Assembly (NCBI RefSeq): GCF_946479685.1
Contig: NZ_CAMLGS010000047.1
Span: forward strand, 1-14,789
Source: an uncultured Methylotenera sp.
GTDB lineage: Bacteria > Pseudomonadota > Gammaproteobacteria > Burkholderiales > Methylophilaceae
DNA: 14,789 nucleotides
Direction of reading: 5' to 3'
The notes under the pieces are model-generated. The model saw nothing but the letters and a program-made list of their open reading frames with translations, did not search any database and was not told where the DNA came from. Shown here one piece after another: positions 8,219-14,789 of this stretch. Made by a program: the position numbers and the translations under genes. How positions within the stretch are numbered: position 1 is the first letter of the stretch; each line of letters begins with the position of its first letter.

Positions 8219-10261
8219 ATGAGCATGCAACAAATCTACCTTGCAATCCCTTTGCTTCCTTTATTGGCCGCAATTATTATCGGTCTGTTTGGCAAGTATC
8301 TTCCTAGAGCGGCAGCGCATGTGGTAACGATTGCCGGTGTGGCGGTATCCTTCGCTTTATCAGCTTATGTGCTCAACAATGCCATGGTTAGCCAGCCTTA
8401 CAACGAAACTGTCTACTCTTGGCTAAAAAGCGGAAATTTCTCATTTGAAATCGGCTTTTTAATCGACAGACTCAGTGCCATGATGATGGTGGTAGTGACC
8501 TTTGTGTCGCTGATGGTGCATATCTATACCATCGGCTATATGCATGAAGATAAAGGCTACGCACGTTTCTTTAGCTATATCTCACTGTTTACCTTCTCTA
8601 TGCTGATGCTGGTGATGAGCAATAACTTCATGCAGTTATTCTTCGGTTGGGAAGCGGTAGGTTTGGTGTCATATTTACTGATTGGCTTCTGGTACACACG
8701 TCCAACCGCGATCTATGCCAACTTAAAAGCATTCTTGGTTAACCGTGTGGGTGACTTTGGTTTCCTGCTTGGCATCGGCCTAGTGCTATACCATTTTGGT
8801 AGCCTGGATTATGCTGCAGTATTCTCAGTAGCACCTGCCATGGCTGATACCAAAATTAACCTGATTGGCAATGCATCTTGGTCACTGATGACAGTGACCT
8901 GTATCTTGCTGTTTATCGGTGCCATGGGTAAGTCTGCACAAGTACCATTGCACGTATGGTTACCTGACTCTATGGAAGGTCCAACCCCGATTTCCGCGTT
9001 GATTCATGCGGCTACTATGGTGACTGCTGGCATCTTTATGGTGGCACGTATGTCACCATTGTTTGAGCTGTCATCTACTGCCTTATCGTTCGTGATTGTT
9101 ATCGGCAGCATCACCGCGTTGTTTATGGGCTTCTTGGGGATTATCCAGAACGATATTAAACGTGTAGTGGCTTACTCTACCTTGTCACAGTTGGGCTATA
9201 TGACCGTAGCATTAGGCGCATCTGCTTATTCGGTTGCTATCTTCCATTTAATGACCCATGCCTTCTTTAAGGCGTTGCTGTTCTTAGGTGCGGGTTCTGT
9301 CATTATGGGTATGCACCATGATCAGGATATCCGTAATATGGGCAATCTTAAAAAGTACATGCCGATTACCTGGATTACTTCGTTGATCGGTTCATTGGCT
9401 TTAATTGGTACACCATTGCTGTCAGGCTTCTACTCTAAAGACAGTATTATCGAAGCGGCTAAATTCTCTACTGTTGCTGGTAGCGGGTTTGCATACTTTG
9501 CAGTGTTAACAGGCGTGTTTGTCACGGCTTTCTACAGCTTCCGTATGTACTTCCTGGTGTTCCACGGTAAGGAAAAATGGCGCGCAGCTAAACATGACGC
9601 GCACCATGATGCACACCACCACGATGACGACCATCATGATGAGCATCATCACGGACTAAGCCCAAATGACGATCCACACGAGCCAGGTTGGGTGGTGAAA
9701 TTGCCGTTGATCCTATTGGCAGTACCATCATTGGCGATTGGTTACTTTGCTATCGAACCTATGTTGTTTGGCGATTTCTTTAAAGGTGTTATTTTTGTAG
9801 ATGCACATACGCACCCAGCGATGCATGAGCTTGCGCACCATTGGCACACCATTTTCCATTCACCAGTAGGCATGGCGCTACATGGTTTGATAACGCTGCC
9901 GTTTGCATTGGCTGCGTCTGGTGTGCTGCTGGCGTGGTTCTTCTATATGAAGCGTCCAGATATTCCAGCGGCGATTCAGGCTAAGTTCAGCATGATTAAC
10001 CAGATATTAGAAAATAAATATGGCTTTGATAGCTTTAATGATCGTTTCTTTGCCGCAGGTTCAAGGTTTATCGGTAACAAACTGTGGCAAATCGGCGACG
10101 TTAAAGTGATTGATGGTGCTATGGTGAATGGTACGGCTAATCTGATTGGCAAACTATCTGGTGTGGTGCGTAAGCTTCAGACTGGATTGATTTACCACTA
10201 TGCATTCGCGATGATTATTGGCGTGTTTTTAATGCTGTCTCTTGGTCTTTTAAAGATTTAA
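8219..10261 (+). CDS. nuoL: NADH-quinone oxidoreductase subunit L (ND5)
   Basis: NuoL is the distal antiporter-like proton-pumping subunit with the long lateral helix along the membrane arm. From the ATG at 8219 it has 680 residues. Proton-path residues are in place: E145 (FFGWEAVGLVSYLLIGFW), K238 (GAMGKSAQVPLHVWLPD), H263, K351 (HAFFKALLFLG) and K407 (GFYSKDSI). Between late helices lies a loop extremely rich in His and Asp at about 459-478 (11 His in 20 residues). The lateral helix and final anchor follow at about 570-680. A GTG at 8210, directly after the nuoK stop, is also in frame. I chose ATG 8219 because AAGG at 8202-8205 is better spaced for it (13 bases versus 4) and family proteins start near this point; ATG 8225 is also possible. 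Confidence 0.97.
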   Translation: MSMQQIYLAIPLLPLLAAIIIGLFGKYLPRAAAHVVTIAGVAVSFALSAYVLNNAMVSQPYNETVYSWLKSGNFSFEIGFLIDRLSAMMMVVVTFVSLMVHIYTIGYMHEDKGYARFFSYISLFTFSMLMLVMSNNFMQLFFGWEAVGLVSYLLIGFWYTRPTAIYANLKAFLVNRVGDFGFLLGIGLVLYHFGSLDYAAVFSVAPAMADTKINLIGNASWSLMTVTCILLFIGAMGKSAQVPLHVWLPDSMEGPTPISALIHAATMVTAGIFMVARMSPLFELSSTALSFVIVIGSITALFMGFLGIIQNDIKRVVAYSTLSQLGYMTVALGASAYSVAIFHLMTHAFFKALLFLGAGSVIMGMHHDQDIRNMGNLKKYMPITWITSLIGSLALIGTPLLSGFYSKDSIIEAAKFSTVAGSGFAYFAVLTGVFVTAFYSFRMYFLVFHGKEKWRAAKHDAHHDAHHHDDDHHDEHHHGLSPNDDPHEPGWVVKLPLILLAVPSLAIGYFAIEPMLFGDFFKGVIFVDAHTHPAMHELAHHWHTIFHSPVGMALHGLITLPFALAASGVLLAWFFYMKRPDIPAAIQAKFSMINQILENKYGFDSFNDRFFAAGSRFIGNKLWQIGDVKVIDGAMVNGTANLIGKLSGVVRKLQTGLIYHYAFAMIIGVFLMLSLGLLKI

Positions 10262-10282
10262 TTCTTTTCTAAAGTATAAAAA

Positions 10283-11782
10283 ATGCTTGAATATTTTTTG
10301 CAACATATCCTTAGTTTCTCCATCTGGCTGCCAGTATTGGCGGGCGTGTTGGTATTGTTTACCGCTAATGACAGCAAACCCAACCTAACACGCTGGTTGG
10401 CTTTGTTTGGCAGTGTGGTGAGCTTTTTGGTCACTATTCCGCTATACACGCACTTTAATTTTGCAGATGGCGGCTTTCAGTTCCAAGAGCGCTTTTTATG
10501 GATCATGTCATTTAATATCCATTACCACCTAGGTGCTGATGGTATTGCGATTCCTCTGATTCTGTTGACTAGCTTTACTACGGTGATTGTGGTTATTTCC
10601 GCATGGGAAGTGATTGAGAAACGTGTTGCGCAATATATGGCATCCTTCCTCATCATGAGCGGTCTCATGATTGGTGTGTTCAGTACTTTGGATGCGATTC
10701 TATACTACGTATTCTGGGAAGCAATGCTGATCCCGATGTTCCTAGTGATTGGTATCTGGGGCGGCCCTAACCGCGTGTACGCAACGGTTAAGTTCTTTCT
10801 CTATACGCTGCTAGGCTCACTGTTGATGCTGGTTGCGTTTATCTATCTATTCCACCAAACCGGTAGTTTCGCGATTTCAGATTACTATCAAATGCCACTG
10901 CCATTAAATGTGCAAGTGTTGATTTTCTTGGCGTTCTTTGCGGCATTTGCGGTAAAGATTCCAATGTGGCCAGTGCATACTTGGTTGCCAGATGCACACG
11001 TGGAGGCGCCAACTGGCGGTTCTGTAGTGTTGGCGGCGATTGCGCTGAAATTAGGTGGCTACAGCTTCCTGCGCTTTGCGATGCCGATTGCACCTGATGC
11101 CGCGCATTACTTATCAGGTTTTATGATTACATTGTCGTTGATTGCAATTGTATACATTGCATTGGTAGCGCTAGTGCAAAAAGACATGAAGAAGCTAATT
11201 GCTTACTCTTCAATCTCGCACATGGGTTTTGTCACGCTAGGTTTCTTTATCTTTAATAACTTAGGCTTAGAAGGCGCTGTGGTGCAAATGATCTCACACG
11301 GCTTTATTTCTTCAGCCATGTTCTTGTGTGTAGGTGTGCTGTATGACCGCGTACATAGCCGTCAGATTGATGCTTACGGCGGTGTGGCCAACACCATGCC
11401 AGCCTTCGCTGCGTTTGCGGTATTGTTTGCCATGTCTAACAGTGGTTTGCCAGGCACTTCAGGTTTCGTTGGCGAGTTTATGGTGATTCTAGGCGCTATC
11501 CAAGTGAATTTCTGGTACGCGTTCTTGGCTTCATTTACCTTGATCTTTGGTGCTGCTTATACTTTATGGATGGTTAAGCGTGTATTTTACGGTGAGGTTG
11601 CCAATGCCAATGTGCAGGCGCTTAAAGACCTAAACAAACGTGAGTTCTTAATTTTAGCTATCTTGGCAATCTTAGTATTGGCCGTTGGTATTTACCCACA
11701 GCCACTTACCGATATGACAAATGCAACGGTTACTCAACTTCTTTCACATCTAGCAAATAGCAAGCTGCCAGCAGGCTTATAA
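10283..11782 (+). CDS. nuoM: NADH-quinone oxidoreductase subunit M (ND4)
   Basis: NuoM is the middle antiporter-like proton pump of the membrane arm, with 14 predicted membrane helices in 499 residues. Key residues are E146 (YYVFWEAMLIPMFLVIG), K225 (FAVKIPMWPVHTWLPDAHVE), K256 (AAIALKLGGYSFLRF) and E398 (GTSGFVGEFMVILG), which match the conserved Glu-Lys-Lys-Glu set of the family. The DMKKLIAYSSISHMGFV signature lies at 301-317. The start follows a 21-base AT-rich gap after nuoL with only a weak ribosome-binding site. nuoN begins 3 bases after its stop. Complete and conventional. Confidence 0.98.
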   Translation: MLEYFLQHILSFSIWLPVLAGVLVLFTANDSKPNLTRWLALFGSVVSFLVTIPLYTHFNFADGGFQFQERFLWIMSFNIHYHLGADGIAIPLILLTSFTTVIVVISAWEVIEKRVAQYMASFLIMSGLMIGVFSTLDAILYYVFWEAMLIPMFLVIGIWGGPNRVYATVKFFLYTLLGSLLMLVAFIYLFHQTGSFAISDYYQMPLPLNVQVLIFLAFFAAFAVKIPMWPVHTWLPDAHVEAPTGGSVVLAAIALKLGGYSFLRFAMPIAPDAAHYLSGFMITLSLIAIVYIALVALVQKDMKKLIAYSSISHMGFVTLGFFIFNNLGLEGAVVQMISHGFISSAMFLCVGVLYDRVHSRQIDAYGGVANTMPAFAAFAVLFAMSNSGLPGTSGFVGEFMVILGAIQVNFWYAFLASFTLIFGAAYTLWMVKRVFYGEVANANVQALKDLNKREFLILAILAILVLAVGIYPQPLTDMTNATVTQLLSHLANSKLPAGL

Positions 11783-11785
11783 GTC

Positions 11786-13234
11786 ATGGAAAATATACGT
11801 TACGACCTCATTACCGCCTTACCTGAAATCATCCTGTTAGGGATGGCGATGCTAGTATTGATTACGGACTTGTTTTTAAAACAGTCTAATCGCATTGCAA
11901 TCTATGGTTTGTCACAGCTAGGCTTGCTGTTAGCTGCCTATTTCACGGTGACTACACATGCACCTAGCGTAGGTTACGCGTTTACCGGTGCGTTTGTGGA
12001 TGACGCCATGTCTGACGTATTGAAGTTGATGATATACATCGGGACCTCATTGATTTTTGTTTACACCAGACAGTACATACAGTTGCGCAATATGTTCCGC
12101 GGTGAATTTTATGCCTTAGTGTTGTTCTCGGTTGTGGGCATGATGATTATGGTGTCTGGCCAGAGCATGCTGACACTGTATGTTGGCTTGGAGCTGTTGT
12201 CGCTAAGCCTGTATGCTTTAGTGGCGCTGGACCGTGACAATCGCTATGCAACAGAGTCAGCCATGAAATATTTCGTGCTGGGTGCGTTGGCCTCAGGTAT
12301 GCTGCTGTACGGTATGAGCATGGTTTACGGCATGACCGGTAGCTTGAATATCTCTGACATCAATCATGCATTGATGAACGGCGCTAAAATTCACTCTGTG
12401 ATGGTACTGGGTCTGGTGTTTATTGTGGCTGGCTTGGCATTTAAGCTGGGTGCCGTGCCGTTCCAGATGTGGGTGCCTGACGTTTACGAAGGCTCACCGA
12501 CAGCCATGACCATGCTGATTAGCTCAGTACCTAAGTTAGCCGCGTTTGCTTTTGTGATTCGTTTGTTGGCTCAGGCGTTACAGACGATGGCGATTGACTG
12601 GCAACAAATGCTATTAATTATGGCAGTGCTGTCTATCGTATTAGGTAACGTGACGGCGATTGCCCAAACTAACCTGAAGCGTATGTTGGCATACTCTACT
12701 ATTTCTCACGTAGGCTTTGTGTTGCTAGGCTTGATGAGTGCCAGCGGTAATGGCTATATCTCAGCTTTGTTCTATATTGCGAGTTACGTGATCATGACGC
12801 TCGCCGGTTTCGGTATTATTCTACTGTTATCACGTAAGGGCTTTGAAGCGCAAAACCTAAGTGATTTAAAAGGTTTGAATCAACGTAGCCCTTGGGTAGC
12901 CTTCTTAATGTTAATCGTGATGTTCAGCATGGCGGGTATTCCACCAACGCTGGGTTTCTATGCTAAATTCGCGGTGCTGCAAGCAGCATTGCAGGCTGGT
13001 TTCTTGTGGGTAGTGGTGTTTGCCGTGTTAATGGCAGTGATAGGCGCGTTCTACTACCTACGTGTAATCAAGTTGATGTATTTTGATGAGCCAGAAGATC
13101 ATAGCCCAATTACCGCACCATTTGATATGCGCGTGATTTTGAGTATGAATACGCTAGCTTTATTGGTGATTGGCATTATGCCGCAAGGGCTGATGACGGT
13201 TTGTTTTTATGCAATTAGTAGAAGTTTAAGTTAA
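11786..13234 (+). CDS. nuoN: NADH-quinone oxidoreductase subunit N (ND2)
   Basis: NuoN is the antiporter-like proton pump closest to the NuoH/J/K hinge. Its 482 residues span about 14 membrane helices. Proton-path residues are E136 (LYVGLELLSLSLYALVAL), K220 (GLAFKLGAVPFQMWVPDVYE), K250 (ISSVPKLAAFAF) and K394 (GFYAKFAVL), agreeing with the E. coli set. The NLKRMLAYSTISHVGFVL motif is at 296-313. It starts 3 bases after nuoM and its TAA is followed without any gap by the ATG of the DUF2818 gene, so the two are likely translated together. It is the last recognised complex I subunit in the operon. Confidence 0.98.
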   Translation: MENIRYDLITALPEIILLGMAMLVLITDLFLKQSNRIAIYGLSQLGLLLAAYFTVTTHAPSVGYAFTGAFVDDAMSDVLKLMIYIGTSLIFVYTRQYIQLRNMFRGEFYALVLFSVVGMMIMVSGQSMLTLYVGLELLSLSLYALVALDRDNRYATESAMKYFVLGALASGMLLYGMSMVYGMTGSLNISDINHALMNGAKIHSVMVLGLVFIVAGLAFKLGAVPFQMWVPDVYEGSPTAMTMLISSVPKLAAFAFVIRLLAQALQTMAIDWQQMLLIMAVLSIVLGNVTAIAQTNLKRMLAYSTISHVGFVLLGLMSASGNGYISALFYIASYVIMTLAGFGIILLLSRKGFEAQNLSDLKGLNQRSPWVAFLMLIVMFSMAGIPPTLGFYAKFAVLQAALQAGFLWVVVFAVLMAVIGAFYYLRVIKLMYFDEPEDHSPITAPFDMRVILSMNTLALLVIGIMPQGLMTVCFYAISRSLS

Positions 13235-13537
13235 ATGACGATTTGGGTATTATTAGGAATTATGTTCTTGGCTGCGAATCTGCCTTGGTTCTCAGACAAG
13301 CTGTTTTATGTGATACCGCTTAAAGCGGCCACAGGCACCAAAAATATAGCTTGGTGCCTGCTTGAACTCATCATTCTTTACTTCTTGGTAGGCGTGCTAG
13401 CGCAATACGCAGAACGTGCTACTTTTGGTCAAGCTGCACCACAGGACTGGGAGTTCTACGCGGTTACCAGTTTCTTGTTCTTGGTGTTTGCTTTCCCTGG
13501 CTTTGTATATAAAGTGCTCTGGAAACGCACTATCTAG
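13235..13537 (+). CDS. DUF2818 family small membrane protein
   Basis: This is a 100-residue protein of unknown function that I recognise as the DUF2818 type, which sits after nuoN in many Betaproteobacteria. It has three predicted membrane helices (about 2-19, 38-58 and 73-92). Conserved-looking elements are AANLPWFSDKLF after helix 1, a LLELIILYFLVG helix with an embedded Glu, an APQDWEFYAVT segment before helix 3, and FAFPGFVYKVLWKR at the C-terminus. It has no cofactor-binding cysteine set. The ATG abuts the nuoN stop, with a modest AGAAG 10 bases upstream. Location in the operon suggests an accessory subunit or assembly factor for complex I; that role is inference, and no catalytic motif supports an enzyme. 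Confidence 0.85.
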   Translation: MTIWVLLGIMFLAANLPWFSDKLFYVIPLKAATGTKNIAWCLLELIILYFLVGVLAQYAERATFGQAAPQDWEFYAVTSFLFLVFAFPGFVYKVLWKRTI

Positions 13538-13554
13538 TTACTCTACCTCATCGC

Positions 13555-13588
13555 ACGCTAGCATCTATAGATGCTAGTGTTTAGCATC
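13555..13588 (+). terminator. Two overlapping hairpins at the nuo operon end
   Basis: A perfect 20-bp palindrome, CTAGCATCTATAGATGCTAG, lies at 13558-13577 and can be lengthened to 13555-13580 with a G-T wobble. Its right half (GATGCTA, 13570-13576) can instead pair with TAGCATC at 13582-13588, making a 7-bp stem with a 5-base loop. The two folds exclude each other. The second is followed shortly by a T-rich stretch (GTTGTTTTATC). Placed just after the last gene of the operon, this is the likely transcription terminator. The stems are not GC-rich and the T-run is interrupted, so termination strength is uncertain. Confidence 0.5.
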
Positions 13589-13630
13589 AAAGTTGTTTTA
13601 TCTTCACCCTCACTTGCAGCTTTAGTCTTC

Positions 13631-13639
13631 TGCTATTAT
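13631..13639 (+). promoter_or_regulatory. Possible extended -10 promoter for the NUDIX gene
   Basis: TGCTATTAT matches the extended -10 pattern TGnTATnnT, about 40 bases before the NUDIX ATG. A -35-like TTGCAG lies at 13614-13619 but with only 14 bases of spacing, so it would contribute little. It is placed after the hairpins, where a new transcript would be expected. Motif matching only. Confidence 0.35.
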
Positions 13640-13667
13640 CTACTATCACTATTTCGGCATTGGTAAA

Positions 13668-13672
13668 AAGGG
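13668..13672 (+). promoter_or_regulatory. Ribosome binding site deciding the NUDIX start
   Basis: AAGGG ends 6 bases before the ATG at 13679, an ideal spacing. An in-frame TTG at 13673 touches it directly and so cannot be the start. Confidence 0.7.
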
Positions 13673-13678
13673 TTGTTC

Positions 13679-14221
13679 ATGGATTTAACTGAGCATTGCA
13701 TTAGCAGCGAAGATTTAGCGCAAGGCGACTTTCTTTGTGTGAAGCGTGATCAAGTGCGTTTACCAAATGGCAACGTCAGCCAGCGTGAATATGTGACACA
13801 TCCCGGGGCAGTGGTGATTGTTCCCATCTTGGCCAATGGCAATATCGTGTTTGAGCGTCAGTTCAGGTATCCCTTGCATCAAGTATTTATTGAACTGCCT
13901 GCGGGAAAAATAGACGCAAATGAGACTACCTTGCAAACTGGGCAGCGAGAGCTAATGGAAGAAACTGGTTACGTCGCGCAAGAGTGGGTAAAACTGGGCG
14001 AACAGCATCCATGTATTGGTTACTCTAATGAGGTGATTCACACCTACTTAGCGCAGGGCTTGGTGCTAGGCGCTAGCCAGCGCGATGAGGATGAAGCTTT
14101 AGAAGTGTTTGAACTATCGTTGGCAGATGCGATTCAATTCGTGCAGCAAGGCAAAATCACCGATAGCAAAACTATTGTCGCGTTATTTCAGACCGAAAAA
14201 TATCTGCAACAACATGCATAA
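13679..14221 (+). CDS. NUDIX hydrolase, ADP-ribose pyrophosphatase type
   Basis: This 180-residue cytoplasmic enzyme probably hydrolyses ADP-ribose or a related nucleoside diphosphate sugar to AMP and a sugar phosphate. The NUDIX box is complete at 76-98: G76, x5, E82, x7, R90-E91-L, x, E94-E95-T-G97, with E94/E95 the metal-binding glutamates. Features typical of the ADP-ribose branch are FERQFRYPLHQVFIELPAGK before the box and a proline (P111, EQHPCIGYSNE) about 13 residues after it. The N-terminal 40 residues form the usual dimerisation strands. It starts at ATG 13679 with AAGGG upstream. It follows DUF2818 after 141 bases that carry a probable terminator and promoter, and overlaps the epimerase gene by 8 bases. 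Since ADP-ribose arises from NAD breakdown, its location beside an NADH dehydrogenase is suggestive only. Exact substrate not determinable here. Confidence 0.92.
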   Translation: MDLTEHCISSEDLAQGDFLCVKRDQVRLPNGNVSQREYVTHPGAVVIVPILANGNIVFERQFRYPLHQVFIELPAGKIDANETTLQTGQRELMEETGYVAQEWVKLGEQHPCIGYSNEVIHTYLAQGLVLGASQRDEDEALEVFELSLADAIQFVQQGKITDSKTIVALFQTEKYLQQHA

Positions 14222-14789
14222 TACACCGTCACCAAAAGTGTTAATCATCGGCTATGGCGACCTGGGTGGTGCCATTTCCAAGCGCTTAACTGATTTAAAC
14301 GCTGACGTTTATGCAGTTGCCAGAAGCCCCAAGGTCGCGGCGCAGGTGCAGATGCTGCAAGCAGACGTGACTGTGCCTAGTTCCTTAGCTGCCTTACGCT
14401 CGATGCAGCCCAATATTATTGTGTATTGTGTGGCAGCAGCAGGGCAAACTGACGAGCAATATCAGCAGGCTTATGTTGATGGCTTACGCAATGTATTGCT
14501 GACTCAATTTGAGAATCCGCAGCTAAAGCATGTGTTTTTTGTGTCCAGTACGCGTGTATATGGGCAAGCTACAGATGAGTTGCTGGATGAGCAAACCGCT
14601 GCGGTGCCAGCTGATTTTGGTGGTGAGCGCTTGCTAGAGGCGGAATCTTTATTAAATGCCTTGGCATGCAGCACTACCGTGTTAAGGCTTTCCGGTATAT
14701 ATGGCCCAGGCCGTTTACGCATGATTAATCTGGCAAAGGCACCAGAGCGCTGGCCAGCTAATAATAGCTGGACTAATCGCATCCAGCGT
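14214..14789 (+). CDS. Atypical NAD-dependent epimerase/dehydratase (YeeZ-like), 3' truncated
   Basis: The frame is open from ATG 14214 to the right edge (192 codons, no stop). The ATG lies inside the end of the NUDIX gene with an 8-base overlap, so the pair is probably translated together. The protein opens with a Rossmann dinucleotide-binding motif, KVLIIGYGDLGGAISKRL (G13, G15, G18), then a strand ending in ARSPK. Later come IIVYCVAAAG, the FFVSSTRVYG strand with the family serines, and LRLSGIYGPGRL. The segment where classical members have Tyr-x3-Lys reads FGGERLLEAE, so the catalytic pair is absent, as in YeeZ-type atypical short-chain dehydrogenases. The sequence ends in NRIQR, near the family's conserved NRIHxxD motif. 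Substrate unknown. About a third of the protein lies beyond the window. Confidence 0.85.
   Translation, partial: MHNTPSPKVLIIGYGDLGGAISKRLTDLNADVYAVARSPKVAAQVQMLQADVTVPSSLAALRSMQPNIIVYCVAAAGQTDEQYQQAYVDGLRNVLLTQFENPQLKHVFFVSSTRVYGQATDELLDEQTAAVPADFGGERLLEAESLLNALACSTTVLRLSGIYGPGRLRMINLAKAPERWPANNSWTNRIQR

Noticed and set aside
13673..13675. TTG as the NUDIX start
   Set aside because: It directly abuts the AAGGG site; ATG 13679 has the proper 6-base spacing.
14504..14782. 92-codon minus-strand ORF near the right edge
   Set aside because: The plus strand here encodes a clear Rossmann-fold epimerase in an open frame, so the antisense ORF is a shadow.

Overview
The window holds most of one operon for respiratory complex I, the proton-pumping NADH:ubiquinone oxidoreductase (NDH-1). 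It begins inside nuoD and runs unbroken on the + strand through nuoE, F, G, H, I, J, K, L, M and N. The same strand continues with a small DUF2818-type membrane protein, a NUDIX hydrolase of the ADP-ribose pyrophosphatase type, and the first 192 codons of an atypical NAD-dependent epimerase (YeeZ-like) that runs off the right edge. No tRNA, rRNA, CRISPR array, insertion sequence or phage gene is visible.

The source is most likely a betaproteobacterium. nuoC and nuoD are separate here (nuoD stands alone at the left edge), NuoG lacks the N7 iron-sulfur ligands, and nuoN is followed by DUF2818 and a NUDIX gene, an order I know from Betaproteobacteria. The moderately AT-rich composition (judged by eye) and the protein style suggest the Methylophilaceae (Methylotenera or relatives). 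That family-level placement is inference.

Layout: 1-1157 nuoD (5' end missing); 1158-1258 a gap with a possible 30-codon ORF; 1259-5520 the NADH-oxidising module nuoE-nuoF-nuoG; 5520-7137 the quinone-module genes nuoH and nuoI, separated by a 16-bp tandem repeat; 7224-13234 the membrane arm nuoJ-K-L-M-N; 13235-13537 DUF2818; 13538-13678 the only clear operon boundary, with overlapping hairpins and a possible promoter; 13679-14789 the NUDIX gene and the overlapping epimerase. Tight junctions (TAATG overlaps at nuoE/F, nuoG/H and nuoJ/K, direct abutment at nuoN/DUF2818) argue for one co-translated transcript.

NuoE/F/G take electrons from NADH through FMN and a chain of Fe-S clusters. NuoI and NuoD pass them to quinone near NuoH, and NuoJ/K/L/M/N carry the proton channels. 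All key cofactor ligands and proton-path Glu/Lys residues I checked are present, so the complex looks functional. The core genes are conventional. The less explained items are the stop-codon-associated tandem repeats after nuoH and nuoI, the small ORF after nuoD, the two mutually exclusive hairpins at the operon end, and the uncharacterised DUF2818 protein coupled to nuoN.
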